From positions 186,001-250,000 of the forward strand of contig VMTE01000022.1 in the NCBI GenBank assembly GCA_013791775.1: DNA of 64,000 nucleotides, in the 5' to 3' direction. This DNA comes from Hyphomonas sp. (GTDB taxonomy: Bacteria; Pseudomonadota; Alphaproteobacteria; Caulobacterales; Hyphomonadaceae). Position numbers and translations under genes: made by a program. The notes under the pieces were generated by a model. It was not told the origin of the DNA. It ran no database searches and saw only the letters and a list, made by a program, of their open reading frames with translations. This document shows, in pieces, positions 8,116-17,722 of this stretch (its first letter is position 1; each line of letters opens with the position of its first letter).

Positions 8116-10890
8116 TTGCGATTAAGCTGGAATGAGATTCGGGCGCGGGCGGCCGGCTTTGCCGCAGAGTTTGCGGATGCGACCTATGAAAAGGGCGAGA
8201 CGCAGACGTTCTACAACGCCTTCTTCCAGGTGTTCGGGGTCAAGCGGCGCTCGGTGGGCGTTTACGAAAGCCGGGTCAAGAAGCTGTCCGGCGATACCGG
8301 TTTCATCGACCTGTTCTGGCCGCAGGTGCTGCTGGTGGAACAGAAGAGCACGGGTCGTAACCTGTCGGCGGCCCGGGTGCAGGCCGAGGATTATTTCCTG
8401 GCGCTGAAGGAACACGAGCGCCCCCGCTACATTCTCGCCTGTGACTTCCAGACGTTTGACCTCTACGATCTTTCAGAACGCACCCAGCACAGCTTTCGCC
8501 TCGCGGACCTGCCCGACCATGTCGAGCGGTTCGGCTTCATCATGGGCGTGCAGAAGGTGGCCTTCAAGGATCAGGACCCAGTCAACATCAAGGCCGCCGA
8601 ACTGGTCGGCAACCTGCACGACAAGCTGGAGGCAGCCGGTTTCAAGGGCACGGACCTTGAGCGCTTTCTCGTGCGCATCGTGTTCTGTCTGTTTGCGGAT
8701 GATACCGGCGTGTTCCAGCCGAGGAACCTGTTCCTGAACTGGCTGGAGGAGCGCACGGCGGAAGACGGGCATGACCTAGGCCCCAAGCTGTCGCTATTGT
8801 TCCAGACACTCGACACCGAGGAGGACAAGCGCGGCAAGCTGCTGGACGAGGACATGGCCGCGTTTCCGTATGTGAACGGCGACCTGTTCGACGGGGCCAC
8901 CAAGATCCCTTCGTTCAACACCGAGATGCGCGAGGCACTGCTGAGTGCCAGCCGGTTCGACTGGTCGCCGATCAGCCCGGCGATCTTCGGCAGCCTGTTC
9001 CAGTCGGTGATGAACAAGGAGGAACGCCGCAAGGCCGGCGCCCACTACACGACCGAGAAGAACATCCTGAAGGTGATCAACCCCCTGTTCATGGACGGGC
9101 TGCGCGCCGAATTTGCGCGGGCGAAGGCGCTGACACGCGGCCGCCGGGACGCGCTGGAGGCGCTGCACAGGAAGCTCGGCACACTGACCTTCTTCGACCC
9201 CGCCTGCGGCTGCGGCAACTTCCTGATCATCGCCTACCGGGAACTCCGGCGGCTGGAGATCGAGCTGCTTCGCATTCTCCACCCCGAGAAGCAGCTCGAT
9301 CTCGAAGTGGATATCCTCAAGTTCTCACGGGTCGATGTGGATCAGTTTTTCGGGATCGAAATCGGCGAGTTCCCAGCCGAAATTGCCCGCGCGGCCATGT
9401 GGATGATGGACCACATCCTGAACAACGAACTCTCACGCGCATTTGGCTTGAATTTCGCGCGCATCCCGCTGAAGAAATCAGCGACAATCGTTTGCGGCGA
9501 CGCGCTGGAGATTGATTGGGCGGACGTGATTGCGCCGGACAAGTGCGACTATGTGATGGGAAATCCGCCGTTTAGTGGATTTGTGCTTCGTGATGAGGCG
9601 CGGCAAAAGCAACTCGCTGGATTGTCGCGCCTCGGCGCGACCGGGAGCCGATTGGATTTTGTTTGCTATTGGTTTCTCAAGGCAGGTGAATACGTCAACA
9701 AGGGAAGCCGATCAAAGGGCATCGCCTTTGTGGCAACAAACTCCATCACTCAAGGCGAACAGGTTGCACAGCTTTGGCCAACCCTCTTTGATCGATACGG
9801 CCTTGAGATCAGCTTTGGTCATCGAACTTTCGCGTGGGGGTCTGATGCGCGCGGCAAAGCGCACGTTCACGTTGTTATCATCGGTTTGACCAAGAGAAAC
9901 GATGAACCCGAACTGAAACGCCTTTTCTCCTATCCCGACATCGATGGTGAACCCGAGGAAACGACGCACTCAGCTTTAAGTCCATATTTGATAGATGCGT
10001 CGCGCTTAGCCGACCGCCATTCAGTCGTGGTGCGGTCAACGGAGCCTCGTGCAGACTACCCAACGATGCGCGTCGGAACAAAGCCTGTCGATGGAGGGCA
10101 CTACATATTTTCCGAAGACGAGCGAGCAGAGTTCATCCGACAGGAGCCTGGCGCCGAACGAGCTGTCCGACCATTCATCGGCGGCTTTGAGCATCTGAAC
10201 GGCGTCAAGAGATACATCCTGCACGTTGCCGACTTGGCCGTCGCGGAGCAACGTTCGCTGCCATCAGTTATGGAACGAATCGCATCGGTTCGTGATTATC
10301 GTTCGAAATCGGTCGGAGCACTGGCTACAAGTCTGGCGTCAACCCCTACACAATATCATGTGACCGTAGTTCCGGACGGGCCGTTCTTAGGCTTAGCCGA
10401 GGTAAGCTCGGAGCGCCGCGAATATTCTCCTGTTGGGTATTTTGCTCCTCCTACGATTCCGAGCAACAAACTTTTAGTGATCGACAATGCGGCCGTTTGG
10501 CTTTTCTCGATCCTGTCGTCGGCCGCGAACATGAGTTGGCTAAAATTTTTTGGTGGCCGTTTGAAGAGCGACTTCAGTTACTCTCCAGGTCTTGTCTACA
10601 ACACCTTCCCCTGGCCCGAACTTGACGACAAGGCAAAGGCGGCGCTGACCGGGACGGGGCAAGCCATTCTCGATGCGCGGGCGAACCATCCGGGCGCCAC
10701 GCTGGCGGACCTGTATGATCCGGACGCCATGCCGCCGGACCTGCGCCGGGCCCACAAGGCGAATGACGCCGCCGTGGACCGGCTCTACCGCCGGAAGCCG
10801 TTCGAGAGCGAGCGCGAGCGGGTCGAGTTCCTGTTCGCGCGGTATGAGGCGCTGCGGGCGCCGCTGATGGCGAAGAAGGGGAAGCGGTAG
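8116..10890 (+). CDS. MmeI-like single-chain type IIL restriction-modification enzyme
   Basis: 924 residues (MmeI is 919) combining nuclease and adenine methyltransferase. The N-terminal nuclease has D65, E75 and K77 in the D-x9-E-x-K pattern of MmeI ([14 protein letters not shown]). A helical linker and the motif-X-like [18 protein letters not shown] (301-318) follow. Then come motif [10 protein letters not shown] (361-369) and motif IV NPPF (483-486). A target-recognition region lies at about 600-800 with a C-terminal helical tail after NTFPWPEL. The TTG start at 8116 has GGGAGG six bases upstream. No separate methylase or nuclease gene is needed. The 9.95-10.55 kb stretch is visibly less GC-rich than the flanks, as expected for a swapped recognition domain. 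All key residues are present, so it is probably active. Confidence 0.9.
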   Translation: MRLSWNEIRARAAGFAAEFADATYEKGETQTFYNAFFQVFGVKRRSVGVYESRVKKLSGDTGFIDLFWPQVLLVEQKSTGRNLSAARVQAEDYFLALKEHERPRYILACDFQTFDLYDLSERTQHSFRLADLPDHVERFGFIMGVQKVAFKDQDPVNIKAAELVGNLHDKLEAAGFKGTDLERFLVRIVFCLFADDTGVFQPRNLFLNWLEERTAEDGHDLGPKLSLLFQTLDTEEDKRGKLLDEDMAAFPYVNGDLFDGATKIPSFNTEMREALLSASRFDWSPISPAIFGSLFQSVMNKEERRKAGAHYTTEKNILKVINPLFMDGLRAEFARAKALTRGRRDALEALHRKLGTLTFFDPACGCGNFLIIAYRELRRLEIELLRILHPEKQLDLEVDILKFSRVDVDQFFGIEIGEFPAEIARAAMWMMDHILNNELSRAFGLNFARIPLKKSATIVCGDALEIDWADVIAPDKCDYVMGNPPFSGFVLRDEARQKQLAGLSRLGATGSRLDFVCYWFLKAGEYVNKGSRSKGIAFVATNSITQGEQVAQLWPTLFDRYGLEISFGHRTFAWGSDARGKAHVHVVIIGLTKRNDEPELKRLFSYPDIDGEPEETTHSALSPYLIDASRLADRHSVVVRSTEPRADYPTMRVGTKPVDGGHYIFSEDERAEFIRQEPGAERAVRPFIGGFEHLNGVKRYILHVADLAVAEQRSLPSVMERIASVRDYRSKSVGALATSLASTPTQYHVTVVPDGPFLGLAEVSSERREYSPVGYFAPPTIPSNKLLVIDNAAVWLFSILSSAANMSWLKFFGGRLKSDFSYSPGLVYNTFPWPELDDKAKAALTGTGQAILDARANHPGATLADLYDPDAMPPDLRRAHKANDAAVDRLYRRKPFESERERVEFLFARYEALRAPLMAKKGKR

Positions 10891-10900
10891 GCAATCGCGC

Positions 10901-10994
10901 GTCGGATTTCGCTGCGCTCTATCCGACCTACGGGGGCTTAAGGTCGAAGGCCCCCTCCGCCCCTTTGGGGCACCTCCCCCGCAAGCGGGGGAGG
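10901..10994. repeat. Two palindromic intergenic repeat units
   Basis: The first unit is GTCGGAT (10901-10907) facing ATCCGAC (10921-10927). The second is a strong hairpin with CCTCCCCCGC (10973-10982) facing GCGGGGGAGG (10985-10994), preceded by an imperfect CCCC/GGGG palindrome. They lie between the convergent ends of the restriction enzyme gene and the glycosyltransferase gene. The form is REP-like; they may act as a bidirectional transcription stop. Confidence 0.55.
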
Positions 10995-11004
10995 ACAAGA
11001 CGGG

Positions 11005-12042
11005 TCAGGGCTTGAGGACGCCGAGGGCGCGGACGGATTGCCAGACGTCGTCCACGGACAATTCCTGCAAGGTGGGGGCGGCGTTGACGATCACCGGTTT
11101 CGGGCCGCGCGGGGCGGAATGGTCCGGGTTGCTTTCGGTGAGCGCAAAGAGCGCGATGCCCGGCGCGCCGGCGAGCGTTGCCATGTGCATCGGGCCGGTA
11201 TCATTGCCGACCACGAAGAGCGCGGTTTCCGCCAGCGTGACGATCTGGAAAAGATCCGTACGCGTCACAAGGCTCTTGGCGCGCGGCTCGCGCCGGACGA
11301 TCTCGTGCGCGATCTGGCCTTCCGCCTTGCCGCCGAGAATGGCGGGCTGGATGCCGGCATCCGCAATGCGTTTGGCGAGGGCCGCGTAGTTCTCGACCGG
11401 CCAGCGCTTGGCTTCGCGGTGCTCCGACGCGCCGGGGATCAGCAGCATGTAAGGCGGGGTCAGGCCGAAATAGGCGGGGTTCAGGCGCGGCGTGTTGCCG
11501 AGTTTGGGACGCACCCAGCCGAGATCCGGGAACGGCGCGCTGCGGCCGAGCCAGCGGCCGGACGGCGCGACGCCGGCGACTTCGAGCTGCTCGGCGAGCC
11601 GGTCGATCGAATGCATCGCCGCGCGCGCGGGATTGTCGTGGAAGAAGGCGGCCTTCTCGTGGTGGCCGGACCAGAGCGGCGCCTTGCCGCCGCGCGACAG
11701 AGCGGTGAAGTAGTTTTTCGTGCGCCCGCTGGTCTGGAAGTCATAGATGATGTCGTACTTCGCCTTCCGGATGCGCTGGATCAAGGCGGCGGTCGCCTTC
11801 ATGCCCTCGGGGCGGCCATCGGTTTCCACCGCATCGACGTAGGGGCAAACCTTGGCGAAGTCCTCGAAGGGCGGCGTGGTCAGCAGCGTGATCCGGGCGG
11901 AGGGGTGAAACTCCCGCACCGCGCGCATGGCGCCGAGCGACAGCACGAAGTCACCCAGCGCGCTGAGCTTGATGACCAGCACTTCCTTTGCCTTGGCGCC
12001 CGGGTTCTCCGGGCTGGCGGATTTCGCCCGCGCGCTGCTCAA
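11005..12042 (-). CDS. Glycosyltransferase family 9 (heptosyltransferase-like)
   Basis: 345 residues of the ADP-heptose:LPS heptosyltransferase type. VLVIKLSALGDFVLSLGAM is the N-terminal GT9 signature; the C-terminal sugar-nucleotide half has LIPGASEHREAKRWP and VGNDTGPMHMATLAGAPGIALF. It probably adds a heptose or related sugar to lipopolysaccharide core on the cytoplasmic face of the inner membrane; acceptor not determinable. The only start near the family N-terminus is TTG at 12042, with GGGGA about ten bases upstream. It lies 14 bases after the GT4 gene, so the two form an operon. Confidence 0.9.
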   Translation of the reverse strand: MSSARAKSASPENPGAKAKEVLVIKLSALGDFVLSLGAMRAVREFHPSARITLLTTPPFEDFAKVCPYVDAVETDGRPEGMKATAALIQRIRKAKYDIIYDFQTSGRTKNYFTALSRGGKAPLWSGHHEKAAFFHDNPARAAMHSIDRLAEQLEVAGVAPSGRWLGRSAPFPDLGWVRPKLGNTPRLNPAYFGLTPPYMLLIPGASEHREAKRWPVENYAALAKRIADAGIQPAILGGKAEGQIAHEIVRREPRAKSLVTRTDLFQIVTLAETALFVVGNDTGPMHMATLAGAPGIALFALTESNPDHSAPRGPKPVIVNAAPTLQELSVDDVWQSVRALGVLKP

Positions 12043-12056
12043 TGTTCAGATTTCCC

Positions 12057-13223
12057 CTACTCCAACAGGCGCTTATAGACGGTCAATGTCGCCGCCTGAA
12101 GCCCTCTTTTCGAGAAGTGGCCGATGACGTGGGCGCGCCCCTCCCGGCCCATCGAGGCGCGCGAGGCGGCGCCCAGCGACAGCATCGCCCGGATCGCCCC
12201 GGCCAGGGCGGGCGCGCTGCCGGGTTCGGCGCGCGTTCCGGTGACGTATTCGATGACGGTTTCACGGGCGCCGCCATGGTCGGCGACGATCACCGGGCGG
12301 GCCATCGCGGAGGCTTCGGCGGCCACCCGGCCGAAGGCTTCAGGGCGGATCGACGGGGCGAGGACGATCCCGGCGGCGAGGTAGGCGGCCGGCATGTCGG
12401 CGGCGCTGATGTGCGGAGAAATGAACGCGGTTTCGGAGAGGCCGCTATTGTTGATCTGCTGTTCCAGCTCGGACACATATGCGTCGCGGCCCTGTGCGTC
12501 GCCGGCGAGGACCAACGCGAGGCCCGCGCGCTCATCCGGTGCCAGCAAGGCGAGTGCCTCCAGCGCGAGACCCTGCCCTTTCCAGCGCGTCAGGCGGCCG
12601 GGCAGTAGCAGGACGAGACGTTTATCGCCGGCGAGGCCCCAGAGAGCACGGATACGCTCGACCTCAGCGGCAGGCACCTTCGCGGGATCGAACACGTCGA
12701 GATCCACCCCGCGCGGTATGGTGACGATCTTCGCGGGGTCCAGACCGTGGACCTCGTGGATATGCACGGCGATCCATTCGGAATTGGCGATGACGAGATC
12801 GCCTTTCGCCATGACGGAATTGTAAGCCCGCTTGAGCCCGGCCGTGCCGGAATAGGCGCCGTGATAGGTGGTGACGAAAGGCACGTCTTCGGCCTTGGCG
12901 GCGGCCCAGGCGCTCCAGGCAGGCGCGCGGGAGCGGGCATGCACAAGGTCCACCTTCTCCTCACGAATGATCTGGCGCAGTTTGCCTTCGTTGAGCTTGA
13001 TGGTGACGGGGTTGCGGCTTTTGGCGTCCATGCGGAACAACTCGCCGCCGAGACGCGCGAACTCCGGCTCAAGGCGCCCGCCCTTGCTGGCGAGCAGCGC
13101 GCGGCCGCCGGCTACGATGATGGCTTCGGTGACTTCCAGGACCGTGCGCTCCACGCCGCCGGCCGACAGCTCCGGCGCGACCTGGAGGATGGTCCGGCCT
13201 TTCAGTTCTGGTAATTCGACCAA
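12057..13223 (-). CDS. Glycosyltransferase family 4
   Basis: About 388 residues of a GT-B fold retaining glycosyltransferase. The N-terminal part has ILQVAPELSAGGVERTV and the C-terminal part LLPGRLTRWKGQG and IRPEAFGRVAAEASAMARPV, the usual E-x7-E region. It probably acts on a lipid-linked or LPS acceptor, as its partner is a GT9 gene. There is no ATG near the N-terminus. I suggest TTG at 13223, which avoids running into the divergent hydrolase gene; a TTG at 13286 would overlap that gene's start. The start is therefore uncertain although the function class is clear. Confidence 0.87.
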   Translation of the reverse strand: MVELPELKGRTILQVAPELSAGGVERTVLEVTEAIIVAGGRALLASKGGRLEPEFARLGGELFRMDAKSRNPVTIKLNEGKLRQIIREEKVDLVHARSRAPAWSAWAAAKAEDVPFVTTYHGAYSGTAGLKRAYNSVMAKGDLVIANSEWIAVHIHEVHGLDPAKIVTIPRGVDLDVFDPAKVPAAEVERIRALWGLAGDKRLVLLLPGRLTRWKGQGLALEALALLAPDERAGLALVLAGDAQGRDAYVSELEQQINNSGLSETAFISPHISAADMPAAYLAAGIVLAPSIRPEAFGRVAAEASAMARPVIVADHGGARETVIEYVTGTRAEPGSAPALAGAIRAMLSLGAASRASMGREGRAHVIGHFSKRGLQAATLTVYKRLLE

Positions 13224-13279
13224 TACGCGGCCCGCCCTGCTCGCTTGACAGGCGAGAGAGATGACGGAAGGCAACCTCC

Positions 13280-14077
13280 ATGACAACGGAATATTTCACT
13301 TCGCCCGAGGGACGCCGCCTCGCCTTCCGCCGGACACCGCCGGCGGCGGGCCGTCCGACCTTCGTGTGGCTTTCGGGCTTCAAGTCCGACATGAGCGGCG
13401 GCAAGGCGATGGCGGTCGAGGCCTGGGCGCGGGCGCAGGGCTGCGGCGCGCTGCTGTTCGACTATTCCGGGCATGGCGCCTCCGGTGGGCGGTTCGAGGA
13501 CGGAACGGTCAGCGCCTGGCGCGCGGACGCGCTGGCGGCGATCGATGCGTTGACGCAGGGGCCGCTGGTGCTGGTGGGCTCGAGCATGGGGGGATGGATG
13601 GCGCTGCTGGCGGCGCTGGCCCGGCCGGAGCGGGTGCGCGGCCTGGTGCTGATCGCCCCGGCGCCGGACTTCACCGAGACGCTGATGTGGCCCGAATTCA
13701 CGCCCGCGCAGCAGGCGGAGATCATGGATGAAGGCTTCACGCTGAGACCGTCCGGCTACGGAGAACCCTATCCGGTCACGCGCGCGCTGATCGAGGACGG
13801 GCGGCAATGGTGTGTTCTGGACAAGGACATTGCGTTCAACGGGCCGGTCCGCATCCTGCAGGGCATGCGGGACGCGGATGTGCCCTGGGGCCACGCACTG
13901 GCGCTCGCGGCGGCGCTGACGGCGGACGACCTCGTGCTGCAGCTGATCAAGGACGGCGACCACAGGTTGTCGCGGGAGGAGGACATTGCGCGGCTGCTGG
14001 CGGCGTGCGGGGAGGTGTCGAGGCGGGTGGGCGCTGAAGGGCCGGGTCCGGATTCCGGAAACCGTTCGCCAGTCTGA
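13280..14077 (+). CDS. Alpha/beta hydrolase
   Basis: 265 residues. The fold is shown by VWLSGFKSDMSGGKA (oxyanion region), the nucleophile elbow GSSMGG with Ser102, an acid in the RDADVPWGH loop, and the catalytic-type His in DGDHRLS. No signal peptide, so cytosolic. It resembles short-chain carboxylesterase or BAAT-like hydrolases; substrate not predictable. The ATG at 13280 has GGAAGG nine bases upstream. Its start is divergent from the GT4 gene, with a very short intergenic region. The C-terminal tail after about residue 245 looks non-conserved. Confidence 0.85.
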   Translation: MTTEYFTSPEGRRLAFRRTPPAAGRPTFVWLSGFKSDMSGGKAMAVEAWARAQGCGALLFDYSGHGASGGRFEDGTVSAWRADALAAIDALTQGPLVLVGSSMGGWMALLAALARPERVRGLVLIAPAPDFTETLMWPEFTPAQQAEIMDEGFTLRPSGYGEPYPVTRALIEDGRQWCVLDKDIAFNGPVRILQGMRDADVPWGHALALAAALTADDLVLQLIKDGDHRLSREEDIARLLAACGEVSRRVGAEGPGPDSGNRSPV

Positions 14078-14165
14078 ACGATTTTTCAGAGAGCATCCTG
14101 CGGATGAGCGATTGCTATTCAGTATCCTTGTGATCTGATTTGCGGATCTCAGGGGTGAGCAAAAG

Positions 14166-14927
14166 ATGATTGGATCAAGCGATTCGCTGGTGCCCAGCGG
14201 GCGAAAGACGGCTGCAGAGAAGCTGTTCAAGGCCGTCTTCCTGCCGATCCGCGCCGAAATGAATGACGGCAAGGCGGAGCTGGGGATGCTTCAATCCCTG
14301 ATCCCGCCCGGCAGCACGACGATTGACGTCGGCGCCAATGTCGGGGAATTCACCCGCCGGTTGGCGGCGCTGTCGAAGGGCGGGCTGGTGATCGCGTTCG
14401 AGCCCCAGTCGATGCCGAGGACTGTGCTGAGCGTCACGGCGTTCATCCGGCGGCGGGCAAACATCATCGTGCTGCCCTTTGCGCTCGGCGCGCCGGGACA
14501 GTCGGCAGCAAGGTTGGTGGAGCTGAAAGTGCCGATCAAGTCGAACCGGAATATCGGCGTCGGCCTGGCGCACATCGGCGACGAGACCGACCTGGCGTGC
14601 CGGTTCCAGATCAAGCGGGAACTGGTGGCGCTGTATGCGCTCGACGAGATCATGGCGCATATCGACTGCCCCCGGGTTTCGCTGATCAAGATCGATGTCG
14701 AAGGCGGTGAGCTGGATGTGCTGCGCGGGGCGGCCGGGACGCTGGCCACGCACAAGCCCGCGATCCTCTGCGAGATCGACAACCGGGAGGGCCGGTTCGG
14801 CATCGGCAAGGATGAACTCGCGGACTTCCTGCGCGGCCTCGGCTATGTGCCCCGCCGGATATCGGACCTGTCGGAACTGCCCTGGACGGCCCTCGACAAG
14901 AACACCGTCTTTACACTGAACGATTAG
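14166..14927 (+). CDS. FkbM-family SAM-dependent methyltransferase
   Basis: 253 residues. SAM-binding motif I is TIDVGANVGEFTRRLA, followed by VIAFEPQ and the FkbM hallmark SLIKIDVEGGELDVLRGA, ending LDKNTVFTL. FkbM enzymes O-methylate sugars or small molecules. Its position beside two glycosyltransferases suggests methylation of a surface glycan; this is inference. It starts with ATG 88 bases after the hydrolase gene, preceded by a weak purine stretch. No signal peptide or truncation is seen. Confidence 0.88.
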   Translation: MIGSSDSLVPSGRKTAAEKLFKAVFLPIRAEMNDGKAELGMLQSLIPPGSTTIDVGANVGEFTRRLAALSKGGLVIAFEPQSMPRTVLSVTAFIRRRANIIVLPFALGAPGQSAARLVELKVPIKSNRNIGVGLAHIGDETDLACRFQIKRELVALYALDEIMAHIDCPRVSLIKIDVEGGELDVLRGAAGTLATHKPAILCEIDNREGRFGIGKDELADFLRGLGYVPRRISDLSELPWTALDKNTVFTLND

Positions 14928-14960
14928 GGCGGGCTGCCGGGATACAGCTTCGACGTCCTG

Positions 14961-15779
14961 TCAGACCCTGAGCAGCACAGCCGCCGCGTCATCGCGGGCC
15001 TTCAGGCGGACGCCGCGCGGCGTCGTTTCGTGGTCGCGCAGGGCGCCGAGGGCGCCGCCGAGACCCTCCTTCAGAACACGCGCGAGCAGGCTGGCGGGCG
15101 TATCGAGGCCGTAGGGCTCGACGAAGCGGAAGAAGCCGTCGGTCATCAGCAGAACGGCAGAGCCCGGCGTGAGCACCAGCCGTTCTGTCTGCAGATGTTG
15201 CGCGGCGGCGGGATTGAGCGTGATCAGACCGCGCTCCGGCGCGTTGGCGCCGCGCCTTTGCGCCTGCAGGATCGCCCAGCGTTCCGCAAGCGGAAGGGCC
15301 AGCATGCGCGCCGCGTCACGGGTTTCGGCGTCGGCCTTCTCCTGCGTGCCGATCAGGCGCGCTTCGCCGCCGGCGGTCTGCGCGACGGCAAAGCAGTCGC
15401 CGGCCCAGACGAACTCGCAGGCGTCGCCGTCGCGGCGCATCCACATGGCCGAGGCAATCGGCATCGCTTCACCGGGCAAGGTGTGGAGCGGGATCTTCGA
15501 GCGCCGTGCGGCGTCTGCGGCCACATCCGTCAGCACACGGCCGAAATAGGGTTTCGCCCCCTCCCCGGCATCCGGGCCGGACATCAGGCGCGCGGACACC
15601 GTGTCGGCGAGCCAGGCGGCGCCGCTTTCGGCGCCCGGAAAGGGTTTGAGGTCGGTGGCATCGGTCGCCCCGTCAATCACCCAGGCGCGGCCGGCGGCTG
15701 CATCGAAGCCGTACCGGTCATCGCCGGACTTGCCCGGCGTTCCGGGATCATTGACGGTGTCCAGAACCGCGAAGACCAT
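14961..15779 (-). CDS. PP2C-type serine/threonine phosphatase-like protein
   Basis: 272 residues. Metal-binding motifs of the PPM/PP2C family are present in order: SGDDRYGFD, WVIDGATD, WAGDCFAV, LLMTDGFFRFV and a C-terminal RDDAAAVLL. It probably dephosphorylates Ser/Thr targets or acts as a regulator; no kinase is adjacent. The ATG at 15779 is chosen because the longer frame to 15863 runs through the DUF4287 gene. It lies 19 bases after that gene and is probably co-transcribed with it. Confidence 0.8.
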   Translation of the reverse strand: MVFAVLDTVNDPGTPGKSGDDRYGFDAAAGRAWVIDGATDATDLKPFPGAESGAAWLADTVSARLMSGPDAGEGAKPYFGRVLTDVAADAARRSKIPLHTLPGEAMPIASAMWMRRDGDACEFVWAGDCFAVAQTAGGEARLIGTQEKADAETRDAARMLALPLAERWAILQAQRRGANAPERGLITLNPAAAQHLQTERLVLTPGSAVLLMTDGFFRFVEPYGLDTPASLLARVLKEGLGGALGALRDHETTPRGVRLKARDDAAAVLLRV

Positions 15780-15798
15780 CAGGCGTGTTCCCGGCGGA

Positions 15799-16026
15799 TC
15801 AGGCTTTGCCGGCCGACTTGCAGTGGGCGACGATGGCGTTGGCGTGGCCATGACCGAGGCCATGCTCTTTCTTCAGCCAGTTGACCGTGTCGGAATGCTT
15901 GGCGCCCTTGCGGGCGGCAACGAGGGCGAACCAGTGGCTCATCGGTTTGCCATAGGTTTTCTCGATGGACGGAAAGTAGGACGTGGGGCCCTTGATCGGT
16001 TCAGAGCTGGTTGGTTCGTCGGCCAT
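15799..16026 (-). CDS. Small DUF4287-domain protein
   Basis: 75 residues, MADEPTSSEPIKGP then a DUF4287-like helical domain: IEKTYGKPMSHWFALVAARK, then HSDTVNWLKKEHGLGHGHAN. The molecular role of this family is unknown to me. The second Met codon (16026) is the start because GGAGG lies five bases upstream; the first (16038) overlaps that site. It sits directly before the phosphatase gene and after a palindromic repeat that separates it from dapD. Confidence 0.82.
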   Translation of the reverse strand: MADEPTSSEPIKGPTSYFPSIEKTYGKPMSHWFALVAARKGAKHSDTVNWLKKEHGLGHGHANAIVAHCKSAGKA

Positions 16027-16061
16027 GAAAGCCTCCATTGGGGGTAAGGCGGCAGCAAGTC

Positions 16062-16140
16062 GTAGGCGGTTCAGCGAAGCGTAACCCGCCAGCCGCGAGC
16101 GTTGGGAAGTGGCGGGTTACGCTTCGCTAACCCGCCCTAC
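16062..16140. repeat. Long palindromic repeat between dapD and the DUF4287 gene
   Basis: A perfect 19-bp inverted repeat (16073-16091 with 16110-16128, arm AGCGAAGCGTAACCCGCCA) has an 18-base loop. The pairing extends imperfectly outward to 16062 and 16140 (GTAGGCGG facing CCGCCCTAC). It forms one very stable cruciform or RNA hairpin immediately after the dapD stop, and probably ends dapD transcription or stabilises its 3' end. It looks like a mobile palindromic repeat unit. Confidence 0.75.
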
Positions 16141-16143
16141 AAG

Positions 16144-16971
16144 TTAATCCCGCAGCAGTTCGTTGACGCCGGTTTTGGAGCGGGTCTGGGCGTCTACGGT
16201 TTTCACGATGACGGCGCAGGCGAGCGAGGGGCCGCCCTTGGGGTCGGGCAATGTGCCGGGCACGATGACCGAATAGGGGGGCACCTTGCCGTAGATGATC
16301 TCGCCGGTCTGGCGGTTCACGATCTTGGTGGACTGGGTGATGAAGACGCCCATGGCGAGGACGGAGCCCTCGCCGACCACCACACCCTCGACGACTTCCG
16401 AGCGCGCGCCGATGAAGCAGTTGTCCTCGATGATGGTGGGGTTGGCCTGCAGCGGCTCGAGCACGCCGCCGATGCCGGTGCCGGCGGAGATATGGCAATG
16501 GGCGCCGACCTGCGCGCAGGAGCCGACCGAGGCCCAGGTGTCGATCATCGTGCCCTCGCCGACATAGGCGCCGATGTTTACATAGGACGGCATCAGCACG
16601 GCGTTCTTCGCAATGAAGGCGCCGCGGCGCACAGCCGACGGCGGCACCGCGCGGAAGCCGGCTTCCTTGAATTCGGTTGCGCCCCAGCCTTCGAACTTGG
16701 AGGGCACCTTGTCCCACCAGTTGCCGCCGCCGGGGGTGCCGGAGATCGTGCCGTTGGCGTTGAGCCGGAAAGAGAGCAGCACGGCCTTCTTCAGCCACTG
16801 GTGCACCTTCCAGCTGCCGTCCGCCTCTTTCGTGGCCACACGGGTTTCGCCGCTGTCGAGCAGGCCGATGGCGGCCTCGACGGCGTCGCGCACTTCGCCG
16901 TTGGTTTCGGTGGAGAGCGTGTCGCGCGCCTCCCAGGCAGCGTCGATCACACGGGCAAGGGCGTCGGGCAT
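16144..16971 (-). CDS. dapD: Tetrahydrodipicolinate N-succinyltransferase
   Basis: 275 residues (family about 274). It transfers succinyl from succinyl-CoA in the succinylase branch of diaminopimelate/lysine synthesis. It shows left-handed beta-helix hexapeptide repeats ([40 protein letters not shown]) and the usual end [11 protein letters not shown]. The ATG at 16971 gives family length; the longer frame to 17070 overlaps the nucleotidase gene and lacks similarity. It follows the HAD gene by four bases. With dapB nearby in the window this supplies part of the cell-wall precursor pathway. Confidence 0.96.
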   Translation of the reverse strand: MPDALARVIDAAWEARDTLSTETNGEVRDAVEAAIGLLDSGETRVATKEADGSWKVHQWLKKAVLLSFRLNANGTISGTPGGGNWWDKVPSKFEGWGATEFKEAGFRAVPPSAVRRGAFIAKNAVLMPSYVNIGAYVGEGTMIDTWASVGSCAQVGAHCHISAGTGIGGVLEPLQANPTIIEDNCFIGARSEVVEGVVVGEGSVLAMGVFITQSTKIVNRQTGEIIYGKVPPYSVIVPGTLPDPKGGPSLACAVIVKTVDAQTRSKTGVNELLRD

Positions 16972-16975
16972 CTCG

Positions 16976-17722
16976 TCAGTCTTTCCGTTTGGGGTCCGGG
17001 CGTACGATGGCCGAGTCGAGGAACCCGGCGAGGTCGCCGGTGATGTAATCGATGTGCCCTGCCCCGTCACCCCCGAAGACGTCGCCTGCCCCGGCGGGGC
17101 GCGCTTCGATCGGCTCGTGGCTCCAGTCCTTCGGGGAATGGACTAGCACGGTGGTGAAGCCGAGCGACTTGGCGGGCAACAGGTTACGGGCGAGGTCCTC
17201 GAAGAAGATGGCGCCTTGCGGCTCGACCTTGTGCAGCCGGCAGAAGCCCTGATAGGCCGACAGGTGCGGCTTGGGCATGTAGGCGCTTTCCTCGATGCCG
17301 AAACTGTCATTGAAGAGGTGGGCAAGCCCCATCTTCTCGGTGACGCGTTCGGCATGGCGGCGGGGGCCGTTGGTGTAGATGAACTTGCGACCCGGCAAGG
17401 CGGCGATGGCGGCGCGCAGGTGCGGCAGGTCCGGCAGCGGCGAGAGGTCGATCTCGTGGACATGGTGCAGGAAATCCGCCGGATCGAGACCGTGTTCGGT
17501 CATCAGGCCGGAGAGCGTCGTGCCATAGGTCGCGTAGTAGTGTTTCTGCAGTTTGCGGGCCTCATCCCGCTCGAGGCCGGTGAGGCGCGCCACGAAGTCG
17601 GTCATCCGCGTGTCGATTTCCGCAAACAGGTCGCACTCGGCCGGATACAGCGTGTTGTCGAGATCGAACACCCAGTCCGTGATGTGCGCGAGATCCGGCG
17701 CAGGCGGCGGCTTACTCGTCAT
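16976..17722 (-). CDS. HAD-family pyrimidine 5'-nucleotidase
   Basis: 248 residues. HAD motif I is FDLDNTLYP, motif II KFIYTNG, the lysine motif is in [10 protein letters not shown], and motif III/IV is FFEDLARNL. The arrangement matches SDT1/pyrimidine 5'-nucleotidases, which dephosphorylate UMP/CMP or related monophosphates. The ATG at 17722 lies 11 bases inside the end of the DUF1036 gene. Position between argB and dapD is a conserved alphaproteobacterial arrangement in my recollection. Confidence 0.85.
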   Translation of the reverse strand: MTSKPPPAPDLAHITDWVFDLDNTLYPAECDLFAEIDTRMTDFVARLTGLERDEARKLQKHYYATYGTTLSGLMTEHGLDPADFLHHVHEIDLSPLPDLPHLRAAIAALPGRKFIYTNGPRRHAERVTEKMGLAHLFNDSFGIEESAYMPKPHLSAYQGFCRLHKVEPQGAIFFEDLARNLLPAKSLGFTTVLVHSPKDWSHEPIEARPAGAGDVFGGDGAGHIDYITGDLAGFLDSAIVRPDPKRKD

